Made by a program: the position numbers and the translations under genes. A model generated the notes under the pieces. The model had not been told where the DNA came from. It ran no database searches and saw only the letters and a program-made list of their open reading frames with translations. Shown piece after piece: positions 25,235 to 39,493 of a stretch of DNA of 64,000 bases; the first letter of the stretch is position 1; each line of letters starts with the position of its first letter. The stretch comes from Arthrobacter sp. FW306-2-2C-D06B (lineage in GTDB: Bacteria; Actinomycetota; Actinomycetes; Actinomycetales; Micrococcaceae): contig NZ_CP084560.1 of assembly GCF_021789175.1 (NCBI RefSeq), positions 1,612,001 to 1,676,000 on the forward strand, given 5' to 3'.

Positions 25235-26200
25235 TTATGGGACCAACAGTACCTTGCCCGTGGTCTTACGGGCTTCCAGATCGCGATGTGCCTGGGCGGC
25301 TTCGGCCAGCGGATACGTTCCGCCAATCCGGACCTTGAGCGCGCCGCTGGCTGCAGCGCCGAAGACTTCGGCCGAACGCCAGCGCCGCTCCTGCGGGTTC
25401 TGCAGGAAGTGGCCCAGCGTGGGGCGTGTCAGGGACAACGATCCGCCCGCGTTCAGTCGCTGCGGGTCAAAGGGAGGCACCGGTCCGGACGCCGCCCCGA
25501 ACAGGACGAGCGAGCCGCGGATGCGCAGGCTCGCGAGGGAACCGTCAAAGGTATCCTTGCCGACGCCGTCGTACACCACATTGACTCCTGCGCCGTCGGT
25601 GAGCTCGCGGACCTTGTCCGCAAATCCTGCGTAGCGCAGGACCTCGTCCGAGCCGGCTTCCCGGGCAAGGGCTTCCTTCTCGTCCGAGGAGACCGTGGTG
25701 ATGACGCGGGCGCCCCGGGCCTTGAGCAACTGCGTCAGGATGAGTCCGACGCCGCCGGCGCCGGCATGGGTCAGGACCGTCTGGCCCGGTTCCACGCGGA
25801 AGGATGAGTTGATCAGGTAGTGCGCGGTCATTCCCTGCAGCGGCAGGGCAGCCGCTGTGTGGTCGTCGACGCCGTCGGGCACCGGAAGCGCTTTGTCGGC
25901 GTCGACCAATGTGTACTCCGCGTAGCTGCGGGATCCTTCAGCGGTAGCGACCCGGTCCCCGACGGTGAAGTCCACCACGTCCGCACCGATGGCCGCGACG
26001 GTGCCGGCCGACTCGGAGCCGGGGGTGAACGGATACTCAACCTGGTAGATGCCGCTGCGCTGATAAGTGTCAATGAAGTTCACCCCTGCGGCTGCAACTT
26101 TGACGAGGAGCTGGCGCGGGCCCGGAACCGGGACCTCTGCCTCGGTGAGTTCGAGGACTTCGGGTCCTCCGGCTTGCCGGGCAATGATTGCGTGCGTCAT
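25235..26200 (-). CDS. NADPH:quinone oxidoreductase-like zinc-free MDR protein
   Basis: A 321-aa medium-chain reductase of the quinone oxidoreductase branch. The N-terminal GroES-like domain has VKVAAAGVNFIDTYQRSGIY, where the NFIDTYxRxG motif is typical of QOR; the cofactor domain has LTHAGAGGVGLILTQLLKARGARVI (AxxGGVG). It lacks the zinc ligands of alcohol dehydrogenases. ATG 26200 is preceded by AAGGAG. It ends 63 nt before the NRPS start on the same strand and may share its transcript; a direct role with the NRPS is not evident. Confidence 0.92.
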   Translation of the reverse strand: MTHAIIARQAGGPEVLELTEAEVPVPGPRQLLVKVAAAGVNFIDTYQRSGIYQVEYPFTPGSESAGTVAAIGADVVDFTVGDRVATAEGSRSYAEYTLVDADKALPVPDGVDDHTAAALPLQGMTAHYLINSSFRVEPGQTVLTHAGAGGVGLILTQLLKARGARVITTVSSDEKEALAREAGSDEVLRYAGFADKVRELTDGAGVNVVYDGVGKDTFDGSLASLRIRGSLVLFGAASGPVPPFDPQRLNAGGSLSLTRPTLGHFLQNPQERRWRSAEVFGAAASGALKVRIGGTYPLAEAAQAHRDLEARKTTGKVLLVP

Positions 26201-26283
26201 GGGTCTCCTTCTCCGTCGAGGCACTTTCGTGCCCGCCTTCACGCAACCATCCTAGGGAGCGGAGTCCGTCGAGTGTCCAGTCA

Positions 26284-26298
26284 ACGGCCCGGGGCCGT
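26284..26298. terminator. Palindrome after the desaturase gene
   Basis: ACGGCCC-G-GGGCCGT is an exact 15-bp odd palindrome in the 135-nt gap between the desaturase stop and the oxidoreductase start. It is placed where a terminator for the minus-strand desaturase would be expected. Confidence 0.45.
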
Positions 26299-26335
26299 GG
26301 TTCGCCGTAATGTGTCCAGCGGCTTTCCGGGCGTG

Positions 26336-27424
26336 TCAGCCCCTGCCGTGCGCGGATGCCACGGGGCAATCAAAGCCGCGGCCCGCGGCGAGTCCTACCT
26401 CGTTGAGGTAGCGCACGACGATGGCGTAAGACTGCATCAACGTCGTTTCGGTGTAGGCAATGGAGTGCTTCTCGCAGTAGCTTCGAACGATTTCCGAGGC
26501 GCGGCGCAAGTGGGGGCGGGCCATGTCGGGGAACAAGTGGTGTTCGGCTTGGTGGTTGAGGCCGCCAAGAAGGATGTTCATGAAGGGTCCGCCGGAGATG
26601 TTCCTGGCCGTCAGAATCTGGCGACGCAGGAAATCGACGCGGGAGTCGGTTGGCAGGACCGGCATGCCCTTGTGGTTCGGTGCGAAGGAAGCACCCATGT
26701 AGAAGCCGAACACCATGATCTGGACGCCGAGGAAGGCAAATGCCATGCCAAGCGGCAGGAAAGTGAAGGCGAGGACGGGCAGGGCGAGAAGCCGCGCCAA
26801 AAGGATGGGCGTCTCCACCCAGCGGTGCTTGATGGCTCCGGGCCGGCAGATGTACATCAAGGACTCCCACTGCAGGCTGATGCCCAGCAGCAGGAGGAGC
26901 GGGAAGAAGAACCAGCCTTGCCTGCGGGTGAGGAACGCGAAGCGACCCTGCCTGCCGGCAGCGGCTTCAACGTGGAAGGCCAGGGCTCCGGTCTTGATGT
27001 CCGGGTCCTTGGAAATCACGTTTGGATTGTTGTGGTGTGCGCCGTGCTTCTGTTCCCACCAGGAGTAACTGATGCCGGCAACCGAAGTGGCCAGGATCCG
27101 GGCGGACCAGTCATTGGCCCTGCGGGAGGCAAAAATCTGGCGGTGGCCGGCCTCATGGGCCAGGAAGCTCAACTGGGTGCAAAGGATCCCCAGGGCTGCG
27201 GCGATGAGTAGCTGATACCAGCTGGGACCGATCAGCGCGAAGCCGAACCAAGTGCCGGTCAGCAGGAGGACCAGGGCAGCAAAAACGCTGATATAAAATC
27301 CGACGCGGCGCTTCAAAAGCCCTTCCGCGCGGACCGTCTTGAGGAGCTCGGAATAGCTGAGCACGACGGCGTTGGGTGGCCGGACGCCCTTGGCAGGACG
27401 TTCCGTGGTGGAGGTCTGTGACAT
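26336..27424 (-). CDS. Membrane acyl-lipid/acyl-CoA fatty acid desaturase
   Basis: Di-iron membrane desaturase of 362 aa. The three histidine boxes are present and well spaced: HEAGH (90-94), HGAHH (127-131) and HQAEHH (292-297), with four or more hydrophobic segments between them. The HQAEHH form of the third box is typical of acyl-lipid desaturases acting on phospholipid or acyl-CoA chains. ATG 27424 (MSQTSTTERP) is preferred over an upstream ATG 27463 because it follows a GGGG at normal spacing and the upstream part overlaps a palindromic operator-like element. It would raise membrane unsaturation, for example in the cold; that role is inferred. Confidence 0.92.
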   Translation of the reverse strand: MSQTSTTERPAKGVRPPNAVVLSYSELLKTVRAEGLLKRRVGFYISVFAALVLLLTGTWFGFALIGPSWYQLLIAAALGILCTQLSFLAHEAGHRQIFASRRANDWSARILATSVAGISYSWWEQKHGAHHNNPNVISKDPDIKTGALAFHVEAAAGRQGRFAFLTRRQGWFFFPLLLLLGISLQWESLMYICRPGAIKHRWVETPILLARLLALPVLAFTFLPLGMAFAFLGVQIMVFGFYMGASFAPNHKGMPVLPTDSRVDFLRRQILTARNISGGPFMNILLGGLNHQAEHHLFPDMARPHLRRASEIVRSYCEKHSIAYTETTLMQSYAIVVRYLNEVGLAAGRGFDCPVASAHGRG

Positions 27425-27429
27425 ATGCA

Positions 27430-27456
27430 GTTGCCCCGTAATACATAACGGGCAAC
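27430..27456. promoter_or_regulatory. Palindrome just upstream of the desaturase start
   Basis: GTTGCCCCGT (27430-27439) and ACGGGCAAC (27448-27456) form an inverted repeat with one extra C, centred 19 nt before the desaturase ATG. It could be a repressor site or a leader hairpin that masks the GGGG ribosome site. Confidence 0.5.
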
Positions 27457-27577
27457 GCTGCAACCGACGATCGGCTGCACGGTCTAGATCACCCTCTATC
27501 CAGCATACGCTCCCAAAGCGACGCCCGGGACGAGCCGCTCAAGACGGCTCCGAAAAAGGTCGTGCATAAATATCGGC

Positions 27578-29804
<2,227 letters not shown>

Positions 29805-29816
29805 ACGGGGATGACC

Positions 29817-30761
29817 ATGACTGCGCACACCCGGGAAAACACGTCGATGAGCGATGCCCAGGACAAGGCCGCGACCCTGATCGAGGCGCTGCCGTGGATC
29901 CAGCGCTTCGCCGGCACCACCATGGTGGTCAAATACGGCGGCAACGCCATGGTCAACGAGGAACTCCGACGCGCCTTCGCCGAGGACATCGTCTTCCTGC
30001 ACCACGTGGGCATCCACCCTGTTGTCGTGCATGGAGGTGGGCCACAGATCAACTCGATGCTGGGCCGGCTGGGCATCGAATCCGAATTCAAGGGCGGCCT
30101 CCGCGTCACCACCCCCGAGGCCATGGATGTGGTCCGTATGGTGCTCACCGGGCAAGTCGGACGCGAGCTCGTGGGCCTCATCAACTCGCACGGGCCCTAT
30201 GCGGTGGGCATGTCCGGTGAAGACGGCGGACTCCTGCGTGCCGTGCGCACCGGCACCGTGGTGGACGGGGAAGAAGTGGACCTGGGCCTGGTGGGCGAAG
30301 TGGTGGGTGTTGATCCGACGGGTATAGAGGACATCCTCGACGCCGGCCGTATCCCGGTGATTTCCACGGTGGCCCCCGAGATCCTTGACGAAGGGGGCGG
30401 CACGGGCTCCACCACGGGGCAGGTCCTCAACGTCAACGCGGACACCGCCGCAGCGGCGGTCGCCTCGGCACTTGGCGCATCCAAGCTCGTTATCCTGACC
30501 GACGTCGAGGGCCTCTACGCCAATTGGCCGGACAAGTCCTCGCTCATCTCCTCGCTGACGGCAACGGAGTTGCGCGAGATGCTGCCGCGCCTGGAGTCCG
30601 GAATGATCCCGAAAATGGCCGCCTGCCTGAAGGCCATCGATGAAGGAGTAGAGCGGGCGCACATCGTTGATGGCCGCCTGCCGCACTCCATGCTCCTGGA
30701 AACCTTTACGACCGCGGGCATTGGAACCCAGGTTGTCCCCGACGAGGAAGTGAACGCATGA
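29817..30761 (+). CDS. argB: Acetylglutamate kinase
   Basis: Phosphorylates N-acetylglutamate. Amino-acid-kinase motifs: [22 protein letters not shown], and [19 protein letters not shown] near the C-terminal third. Two ATG codons, 29811 and 29817, are in frame; GGGG at 29807-29810 is better spaced for 29817. Length about 314 aa. In most actinobacteria this enzyme is the arginine-feedback point. Its stop overlaps argD (ATGA). Confidence 0.97.
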   Translation: MTAHTRENTSMSDAQDKAATLIEALPWIQRFAGTTMVVKYGGNAMVNEELRRAFAEDIVFLHHVGIHPVVVHGGGPQINSMLGRLGIESEFKGGLRVTTPEAMDVVRMVLTGQVGRELVGLINSHGPYAVGMSGEDGGLLRAVRTGTVVDGEEVDLGLVGEVVGVDPTGIEDILDAGRIPVISTVAPEILDEGGGTGSTTGQVLNVNADTAAAAVASALGASKLVILTDVEGLYANWPDKSSLISSLTATELREMLPRLESGMIPKMAACLKAIDEGVERAHIVDGRLPHSMLLETFTTAGIGTQVVPDEEVNA

Positions 30762-32023
30762 CCGCCAATGAAGCAGAACTGGTCGAAACGCCCGCAAACG
30801 CTATAGCTGGGCACAGCACGGGAGCCGACTGGCTGGCCCGTTATTCTTCATCGCTCATGGGCGTCTTCGGCACGCCGCAGCGTGTCCTGGTCCGCGGGGC
30901 AGGGGCCCTCGTGTGGGATGCCGACGGCAAGGAATACCTGGACCTTCTGGGCGGTATCGCTGTCAATGCCCTTGGCCATGCCCACCCGTTCGTCACATCG
31001 GTCATCGCCAGCCAGCTGGCCACGCTGGGCCATGTCTCCAATTTCTTCACGAGCCCCACGCAGATCGCGCTCGCCGAAAAGCTGCTGGCTCTCACCAAGG
31101 CTCCTGCCGGCTCCAAGGTGTTCTTCGCCAACTCGGGCACCGAAGCCAATGAGGCCGCGTTCAAGCTGGCGCGGCGCAATAGTTCTGACAAACGCACCAA
31201 AATCATCGCGCTGGAAGGTGCCTTCCACGGCCGCACGATGGGCGCGCTCGCCTTGACTGCCAAAGAAGCGTACCGGGCGCCTTTCGAGCCGCTGCCCGGC
31301 GGCGTCGTGCACATCCCGTTCGGCGACATCGAGGCCCTTCGTGCCGCCGTCGACGAAAGCACGGCCGCAGTGTTCCTCGAGCCCATCCAAGGCGAAGCCG
31401 GCGTCCGCCCGCTCGGTGTCGAATACTTGCGGGCGGCCCGCGAAGCCACCACCGCTGCCGGCGCGCTGCTTGTCCTGGACGAGGTGCAGACCGGCATCGG
31501 CCGGACCGGCAAATGGTTGGCCAGCGAAGACGCCGGCATCGTCCCCGACGCCGTGACCCTCGCGAAGGGCCTGGGCGGCGGCTTCCCGGTCGGCGCGCTC
31601 ATCACCTTCGGCGAGCCGACGTCGTCGCTCCTTACCGCGGGCCAGCACGGAACCACTTTCGGCGGAAATCCGGTAGCCACGGCCGCCGCGCTCGCTACCC
31701 TGCATGCCATCGAAAACCAAGGCGTGCTGGAAAATGTGCTCAGCGTCGGCGCCCACCTCCGGGCTGGACTGTCCGACGTCGACGCAGTCACTGAAGTGCG
31801 CGGCGAAGGCCTCCTGATCGGCTTCGACCTTGACGCCGATATCGCGCCCGCCATGGTGACGGCCGCGCTCGATGCAGGCTTCATCATCAACAGCCCCGGC
31901 CCGCGCACCATCCGGCTGGCTCCGCCGCTCATCCTTACCACGGAGCAAGCGGAGCGTTTCCTCGAGGCGCTGCCGGGCATCATCAAAGCCGCGGCAGCCC
32001 AGAAAGCTAAGGACGCACAGTGA
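30758..32023 (+). CDS. argD: Acetylornithine aminotransferase
   Basis: Class III PLP aminotransferase making N-acetylornithine. [18 protein letters not shown] is the cofactor phosphate region, [13 protein letters not shown] carries the PLP-N1 Asp, and the Schiff-base Lys is in [17 protein letters not shown]. Length 421 aa. It overlaps argB by 4 nt and argF by 4 nt, so translation of the three is coupled. Confidence 0.97.
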   Translation: MTANEAELVETPANAIAGHSTGADWLARYSSSLMGVFGTPQRVLVRGAGALVWDADGKEYLDLLGGIAVNALGHAHPFVTSVIASQLATLGHVSNFFTSPTQIALAEKLLALTKAPAGSKVFFANSGTEANEAAFKLARRNSSDKRTKIIALEGAFHGRTMGALALTAKEAYRAPFEPLPGGVVHIPFGDIEALRAAVDESTAAVFLEPIQGEAGVRPLGVEYLRAAREATTAAGALLVLDEVQTGIGRTGKWLASEDAGIVPDAVTLAKGLGGGFPVGALITFGEPTSSLLTAGQHGTTFGGNPVATAAALATLHAIENQGVLENVLSVGAHLRAGLSDVDAVTEVRGEGLLIGFDLDADIAPAMVTAALDAGFIINSPGPRTIRLAPPLILTTEQAERFLEALPGIIKAAAAQKAKDAQ

Positions 32024-33018
32024 ACACCACCCGTCACTTCCTCAAGGACACGGACCTCACCCCGGCCGAGCAAGCCGAGGTGCTCGAACTCGCCGTTCGG
32101 ATGAAGGCCGCACCGTACAGCGTCCAACCGTTCGCAGCTGCCGGCAACGGGCGCAAGACGGTCGCCGTCATCTTCGACAAGACCTCCACACGTACCCGTG
32201 TGTCCTTCGCCACCGGCATCGCCGACATGGGCGGCAACGCACTCATCATCAATCCGGGCGAGGCGCAGATCGGCCACAAGGAATCCGTGGAGGACACCGC
32301 CAAGGTCCTCGAACGCATGGTCTCCACCATCGTGTGGCGGACCTCGGCGCACTCCGGCCTCGTAGCCATGGCCGAAAACTCCAAGGTTCCCGTCATCAAT
32401 GCCCTGTGCGATGACTACCACCCCTGCCAGTTGCTGGCAGACCTCCTGGCCGTCAAGGAGCACAAGGGCGAACTCAAGGGCCTCACCATGGCCTACCTGG
32501 GCGATGCCGCTAACAACATGGCCAACTCGTATCTCCTCGCAGGGGTCACTGCGGGCATGCACGTCAGGATCTCGGGTCCGGAAGGCTACCTGCCGGCCGC
32601 CGACATCGTTGCGGCTGCGGAGGAGCGCGCCGCCGAAACAGGCGGTTCGGTGTTGATCACCACGGACGCGGCCGAGGCACTCAAGGGGGCCGACGTTGTC
32701 GCTACGGACACCTGGGTGTCCATGGGCCAGGAAGCCGAAAAAGAAGCCCGCATGCAGCTCTTCCGCGAGTACTCCGTGGACGAGGCCGCCATGGCACACG
32801 CCGCACCGGACGCCGTCGTGCTCCATTGCCTGCCCGCCTACCGCGGTTACGAAATCTCCGCGGGTGTCATCGACGGACCCCAGTCCATCGTCTGGGACGA
32901 AGCGGAGAACCGCTTGCACGCGCAGAAGGCGCTCATGGCCTGGCTGATGCACAAGTCGGGACTCGCATTCGTCGACGGGCTTTCCCCCGTTGAGGGCACC
33001 GGAGAGAGCACGTTCTAG
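32020..33018 (+). CDS. argF: Ornithine carbamoyltransferase
   Basis: Makes citrulline from ornithine and carbamoyl phosphate. [12 protein letters not shown] is the STRTR carbamoyl-phosphate loop, [13 protein letters not shown] is the ornithine loop region, and [15 protein letters not shown] holds HCLP. Start GTG 32020 overlaps the argD stop. Length 332 aa, normal. Confidence 0.97.
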   Translation: MNTTRHFLKDTDLTPAEQAEVLELAVRMKAAPYSVQPFAAAGNGRKTVAVIFDKTSTRTRVSFATGIADMGGNALIINPGEAQIGHKESVEDTAKVLERMVSTIVWRTSAHSGLVAMAENSKVPVINALCDDYHPCQLLADLLAVKEHKGELKGLTMAYLGDAANNMANSYLLAGVTAGMHVRISGPEGYLPAADIVAAAEERAAETGGSVLITTDAAEALKGADVVATDTWVSMGQEAEKEARMQLFREYSVDEAAMAHAAPDAVVLHCLPAYRGYEISAGVIDGPQSIVWDEAENRLHAQKALMAWLMHKSGLAFVDGLSPVEGTGESTF

Positions 33019-33554
33019 TGTCCACCCATCCTGCATCGCAAGGTGCCAGCCCTGCCACCAAGACCGCCCGACAGGCGCGGATCACCGCGATCCTGACGGG
33101 TCAATCGGTGCGCTCGCAGGCAGAGCTCGCAGCCTTGCTGGCGGACGACGGCGTGCAGGTCACCCAAGCGACCCTCTCCCGGGACCTGGTGGAACTGGGG
33201 GCGGTCCGCGTGCGCGGCAAGGACGGTGCACTGGTCTACGCGGTGCCCGGCGAGGGCGGCGACCGCAATGCAAAGAGCGGCGTCACCCAGGAAATCCTGG
33301 ACGCGCGCCTGTCGCGCCTTTGCGGCGAGCTACTGGTCACCGCCGAGGCTTCGGGCAATATCGTGGTGTTGCGGACGCCGCCGGGTGCCGCCAACTTCCT
33401 CGCCTTGGCCATCGACCACTCGGTGATGCCGTCTGTATTGGGTACGATCGCAGGCGACGACACCTTGCTTTTGGTTGCCCGGGATCCCGACGGTGGCGCC
33501 GAGCTGGCAGCCCGATTCCTCCAGCTGGCCCAGGAAGCCGGACCAGGGAACTAG
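33018..33554 (+). CDS. argR: Arginine repressor ArgR
   Basis: Hexameric arginine-sensing regulator. The N-terminal winged helix-turn-helix shows [50 protein letters not shown], and the C-terminal oligomerisation/arginine domain ends in [16 protein letters not shown], where GDDT binds arginine. GTG 33018 overlaps the argF stop by 1 nt. As part of the operon whose promoter carries ArgR-like dyads it is autoregulated. Length 178 aa, slightly long because of a 20-residue leader. Confidence 0.96.
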   Translation: MSTHPASQGASPATKTARQARITAILTGQSVRSQAELAALLADDGVQVTQATLSRDLVELGAVRVRGKDGALVYAVPGEGGDRNAKSGVTQEILDARLSRLCGELLVTAEASGNIVVLRTPPGAANFLALAIDHSVMPSVLGTIAGDDTLLLVARDPDGGAELAARFLQLAQEAGPGN

Positions 33555-33593
33555 TGCAGGCCGGCAACTGAAACTTTCCTGCATCGTTCCACC

Positions 33594-33608
33594 CGGGCCT
33601 TCGGCCCG
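33594..33608 (+). promoter_or_regulatory. Hairpin in the argR-argG gap
   Basis: CGGGCC-TTC-GGCCCG forms a compact 6-bp stem in the 104-nt gap before argG. The gap is the largest in the operon, so this may be a partial terminator or a processing site that sets argGH levels. Confidence 0.45.
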
Positions 33609-33658
33609 ACCCAAGCATTTGACTCAAAAGAACCAAGCAACAACAAAGGAGCACTCTC

Positions 33659-36333
<2,675 letters not shown>

Positions 36334-36369
36334 CAACACCGGATAGCAACAAGGGGCCCACGCCCGCAG

Positions 36370-36403
36370 GGTTCCCTGGCCGAGCTTGCGAGGTTAGGGG
36401 GCG
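36370..36403 (+). repeat. Interspersed REP-like repeat, copy B, after argH
   Basis: Contains CCCTGGCCGAGCTTGCGAGG and then TTAGGGGGCG; about three quarters of the bases match copy A with a one-base shift. It directly precedes the long hairpin at 36400-36456. Confidence 0.6.
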
Positions 36404-36456
36404 GGTGGGGATTTCGTGGCAGTGTTTTACGCAAAAGCTGCCACGAAATGCCCGCC
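36400..36456. terminator. Long compound hairpin after argH
   Basis: Outer stem GGCGGG/CCCGCC (36400-36405 with 36451-36456), perfect inner stem ATTTCGTGGCAG/CTGCCACGAAAT (36411-36422 with 36438-36449), and a TTTT/AAAA top stem around the loop ACGC. It lies 66 nt after the argH stop and could terminate the arg operon; its size also fits a REP/MITE-like element. Confidence 0.65.
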
Positions 36457-36473
36457 GTTGTCAGTTAATCCTC

Positions 36474-36489
36474 GTTAATAGCTATTAAC
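36474..36489. promoter_or_regulatory. 16-bp perfect palindrome at a -35 region
   Basis: GTTAATAGCTATTAAC is an exact palindrome placed where the -35 box of the next gene would be (its -10 box TACTAT is at 36499-36504). An additional AGTTAAT at 36463-36469 mirrors ATTAACT at 36484-36490. This is the layout of a transcription-factor operator. Confidence 0.6.
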
Positions 36490-36498
36490 TCTGTCGGA

Positions 36499-36504
36499 TA
36501 CTAT
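36499..36504 (+). promoter_or_regulatory. -10 box of the gene at 36511 (leaderless)
   Basis: TACTAT ends 6 nt before ATG 36511. Confidence 0.5.
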
Positions 36505-36510
36505 GGCGCT

Positions 36511-37248
36511 ATGACCGAGATCACTACCTCAGCGCTTCTTGCCGAGCTCCACAAAGCAGCCGGCATTGTCACCGTCGTCGTCTCCAAACTCGACGACGCC
36601 GATGTTACCGCTCCTTCCGAGCTGCCCGGGTGGACCCGCGGCCACGTGCTGGCGCACCTTGCCGGCATCTCCAATGCCATGGCCCGCCAGCTGGAATACG
36701 CGGCGCGCGGCGAGACCATCGACATCTACGACGGCGGCTACGAGGGCCGTACGAAGGCCATTGAGCTGGCTGCGAGCCACAGCCTCGCTCAACACCGTGC
36801 GGCCACGGAAGCCGCCCTCGCCCGGGCTCTGAGGGCCTTCGACGGTCTCGTGGAGTCCGGCTGGAACACCCGGATCAGCTTCCGGAATGGAACAGTGCTC
36901 GACGGCGGCCTGGCGCTCTGGCGCGAACTGGTCATCCACGTCTCGGATCTGGGAGTCGGTCGCGGGCCGGAAGCCTGGAGCCGGCAATTCTGCGAGCATC
37001 TCTTCGATTTCCTCTCGGCCCGTGTCCCGGCCGACCAGAAGTTCGTGCTTCAGCCTTTGGGCCTCCCGCAGCTGGTCATCGGCTCGGGCCGGCAGTCCGT
37101 CGCCATCAACGGAATGATCACGGATATCGCCGCCTGGCTCGCCGGCCGGACGCCTACCCTGGGGAGCCTGCGGGCCTCGGCCGACGCGGACGGCGTTGAT
37201 TTGCCGGAACTTCTCCCGTGGCCGTCGAGCGTTCCCGCGGTTCACTAG
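36511..37248 (+). CDS. Maleylpyruvate-isomerase-family mycothiol-dependent enzyme
   Basis: A 245-aa DinB-like four-helix protein of the family that uses mycothiol as cofactor. The N-terminal half has [31 protein letters not shown], where the W-x-x-x-H-x-x-x-H-type pattern contributes metal ligands, and a C-terminal part typical of the MDMPI group. Its exact reaction is not readable; maleylpyruvate isomerisation is only the founding member's activity. It is monocistronic, with a leaderless-type promoter and a perfect palindrome upstream. The 3' end overlaps the convergent Ada-AlkA gene by 95 nt. Confidence 0.85.
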   Translation: MTEITTSALLAELHKAAGIVTVVVSKLDDADVTAPSELPGWTRGHVLAHLAGISNAMARQLEYAARGETIDIYDGGYEGRTKAIELAASHSLAQHRAATEAALARALRAFDGLVESGWNTRISFRNGTVLDGGLALWRELVIHVSDLGVGRGPEAWSRQFCEHLFDFLSARVPADQKFVLQPLGLPQLVIGSGRQSVAINGMITDIAAWLAGRTPTLGSLRASADADGVDLPELLPWPSSVPAVH

Positions 37249-38719
37249 CGCTGCCGCGCTTGCTTGCCGCTGCCCGCCACAGGTGCATCGTGGCGTAGGA
37301 ACGCCACGGGCTCACGTTGCGGAAATCGGCAGGCAAGCCTTCCGCGGCCGCGAGATTCTTGAGGCCGTTCCGAACCGCTGCATCGTTTGCGAGGAAAACA
37401 TCCGGGTCGCCGATGACCCTCATCGCCACATAGCCGACGGTCCATGGTCCGACGCCGGGAAGCGGCAACAGCTTGTCGGCCAGCGTTTGGGGGTCGTCGC
37501 CGTAGTCGAAGTCGAGCTCTCCGCCGGCCATCGCTGCTGCCGCTGCCAGCACGGAATCTATGCGGCGCTGCGGACCCTTGAGCAGCTCCCGGCCCGAGCG
37601 GGCGATCTCCTCTGCCGTGGGAAACAGGCGATCCAGGCCCAGTGCGTGGCCTGCGTGGCCTTCCGGAAGACGGGTTCCGGCAACGGAAAGTTGGGTCAAC
37701 GCAGTGCGGGCGGCGGCCACAGTGATTTGCTGGCCGATCATTGCGCGGACGAGGAGTTCTTGGGGGTCCACGGCGCCCGGGACCCTGATCCCGGGTATAT
37801 CGCGAACTGGCTGGCCGAGCCTGGAATCGGAGGCCAACGCCTCGTCCACGGCGACGGGATCGGCGTCGAGATCGAACAATCGCCGCACCCGGCTAAGGAG
37901 CACGGGAAGATCGTGGAGATCCAAGGTGCTGACTGCGAGGGTCAGCGCGCCGCCGCGCGCCCCGGCGTCGTACTCCACCGTGAACGCCGCATTGCCCCGC
38001 GGCAAGCGAAGCGTCCGCGTGTAGCTGCTGGAGTTCGCGACCTCGACGCCGGGAACGGCGCGGGCCGCAAGGAAGTCGAAAATCCCCGTGTCGAACGGCT
38101 CCCGGTACGGGAGGTTGAGGGTCAAGGAGGTAGCCTCGCCTCGCGTGCCGTGATGGTCCAAGGGCTTCGCCGTGGCCCGGAGCGCAGTGGGAGTCAGGGC
38201 GAAGACTTCGTTGATGGTGTCGTTGAACTGGCGGACGCTGTTGAATCCGGCGGCGAACGCCACGTCCGAGAGTTTCATCGAGGTGGAGACCAAGAGCGTC
38301 CTGGCCGTCTGCGCGCGGCTGGCCCGTGCCAAGGACAGCGGCCCGGCGCCGAGTTCATGGCTGAGGATCCTGTTGAGCTGGCGGGAAGAGTAGCCCAGCC
38401 TGGTGGCGATTCCTTCGACACCGACCCGGGAGATCGCGCCGTCGTTGATGAGCCGCATTGCCCTCCCGGCGATGTCCGAGCGAAGGTTCCACGCCGGTGT
38501 GCCTGGAACTGCCTCCGGGAGGCAGCGTTTGCAGGCACGGTACCCGGCCTCGTGAGCCGCGGCCGAGGTTTCGTAGAACGTCACGTTTTCGGCCTTGGGT
38601 GTCCTTGCCGGGCACGACGGCCGGCAGTAGATGCCCGTCGAGCGGACGGCGGTGAAGAACTGGCCGTCGAACCGGGGATCCCGCGCGTCGATGGCACGGT
38701 AGCGCTGCCAAAAGTCCAT
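37154..38719 (-). CDS. Ada-AlkA fusion: methylphosphotriester sensor, AraC-type regulator and DNA-3-methyladenine glycosylase
   Basis: A 521-aa fusion. Residues 1-85: Ada zinc domain with the Cys ligands in [12 protein letters not shown] and [10 protein letters not shown]; one Cys accepts methyl from DNA phosphotriesters. Residues ~90-190: two AraC helix-turn-helix units ([19 protein letters not shown] and [20 protein letters not shown]). Residues ~200-300: AlkA N-terminal domain. Residues ~300-480: HhH-GPD glycosylase with [16 protein letters not shown] and [16 protein letters not shown], catalytic Asp shortly after. The last 36 residues are basic, Pro/Arg-rich and lie in the overlap with the opposite gene, so the true end is secure but the tail may be non-functional. 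ATG 38719 has AGGA upstream. Confidence 0.93.
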   Translation of the reverse strand: MDFWQRYRAIDARDPRFDGQFFTAVRSTGIYCRPSCPARTPKAENVTFYETSAAAHEAGYRACKRCLPEAVPGTPAWNLRSDIAGRAMRLINDGAISRVGVEGIATRLGYSSRQLNRILSHELGAGPLSLARASRAQTARTLLVSTSMKLSDVAFAAGFNSVRQFNDTINEVFALTPTALRATAKPLDHHGTRGEATSLTLNLPYREPFDTGIFDFLAARAVPGVEVANSSSYTRTLRLPRGNAAFTVEYDAGARGGALTLAVSTLDLHDLPVLLSRVRRLFDLDADPVAVDEALASDSRLGQPVRDIPGIRVPGAVDPQELLVRAMIGQQITVAAARTALTQLSVAGTRLPEGHAGHALGLDRLFPTAEEIARSGRELLKGPQRRIDSVLAAAAAMAGGELDFDYGDDPQTLADKLLPLPGVGPWTVGYVAMRVIGDPDVFLANDAAVRNGLKNLAAAEGLPADFRNVSPWRSYATMHLWRAAASKRGSASEPRERSTATGEVPANQRRPRRPRPAGSPG

Positions 38720-38801
38720 GGCTTCATCCTTTCAGCATCGGGAGGCTTGTTCTAGCGGAAATCGGACATTGCCGGCGGCGGATCCAGTTCGTGGATTTTG
38801 C

Positions 38802-38807
38802 TAGGGT
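38802..38807 (+). promoter_or_regulatory. mpg -10 box (leaderless)
   Basis: TAGGGT ends 6 nt before ATG 38814, identical in sequence and spacing to the pcp promoter. Confidence 0.5.
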
Positions 38808-38813
38808 CTGGGC

Positions 38814-39464
38814 ATGACAACGCAGAGCCAATCCACGGAGGCCATCCGGGCCATCCTTTCCGGGGATCCGCGGGACGTTGCGCCTTTGCTCCTCGGCGCC
38901 GTGCTGAGCCACCGGACTCCCGAGGGCACGGTGTCAGTACGGCTCAGCGAGGTGGAAGCATATCTGGGCCCGCGGGGCTCGGCCCATCCCGATCCTGGCT
39001 CCCATACCTTTGGCGGCCCGACGGCCCGGAACGCTCCCATGTTCGGTCCGGCGGGCCACCTCTACGTCTACTTCACGTATGGCATGCACTATTGCGCCAA
39101 CATTGTCTGCGGCCCCGACGGCGTTGCGTCCGCGCTGCTGTTGCGGGCAGGGGAGGTCGTGGCAGGGCAAGCCGTGGCACAGTCCCGCCGTCCGGCGTCG
39201 AAGTCGCTGACCGACCTCGCCAGCGGGCCGGCGCGGCTTGCATCCGCTATGGGCCTGACCACCGCGGACAGCGGCCGCGATGCCCTGGCCGAGCCGTTCG
39301 GCCTCGAACTTCCGGTCGCTCCGGCTGCGCCATCAGCCGTCGCGCGTGGTCTCCGCGTCGGAGTATCCGGCGACGGTGGTTCCGCCGACTACCCATGGCG
39401 CTTCTGGCTCGACGGGGACCCCACGGTGTCCCGCTACAAGCCGGGCCGCAGGCGGGCCGTGTAG
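38814..39464 (+). CDS. mpg: 3-methyladenine DNA glycosylase, Mpg/AAG type
   Basis: Base-excision enzyme of the AAG fold. SVRLSEVEAYLGPRGSAHPDPGSHTFGG carries the catalytic Glu, FGPAGHLYVYFTYGMHYCANIV is the DNA-intercalation region with the conserved Tyr, and ALLLRAGEVVAG and SGPARLASAMG follow. Length 216 aa is normal. It is divergent from Ada-AlkA (94-nt gap), so two unrelated alkyladenine glycosylases are side by side. Synteny with mycobacterial mpg-tyrS is kept, with two genes inserted. Confidence 0.95.
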   Translation: MTTQSQSTEAIRAILSGDPRDVAPLLLGAVLSHRTPEGTVSVRLSEVEAYLGPRGSAHPDPGSHTFGGPTARNAPMFGPAGHLYVYFTYGMHYCANIVCGPDGVASALLLRAGEVVAGQAVAQSRRPASKSLTDLASGPARLASAMGLTTADSGRDALAEPFGLELPVAPAAPSAVARGLRVGVSGDGGSADYPWRFWLDGDPTVSRYKPGRRRAV

Positions 39465-39493
39465 CGGCCTTCTGAGGCGCTCAGGGGGGATCC

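Noticed and set aside
30841..33036. 731-codon open frame antisense to argD-argF
   Set aside because: Shadow of two certain genes; composition is rich in Arg/Ser/Pro without motifs.
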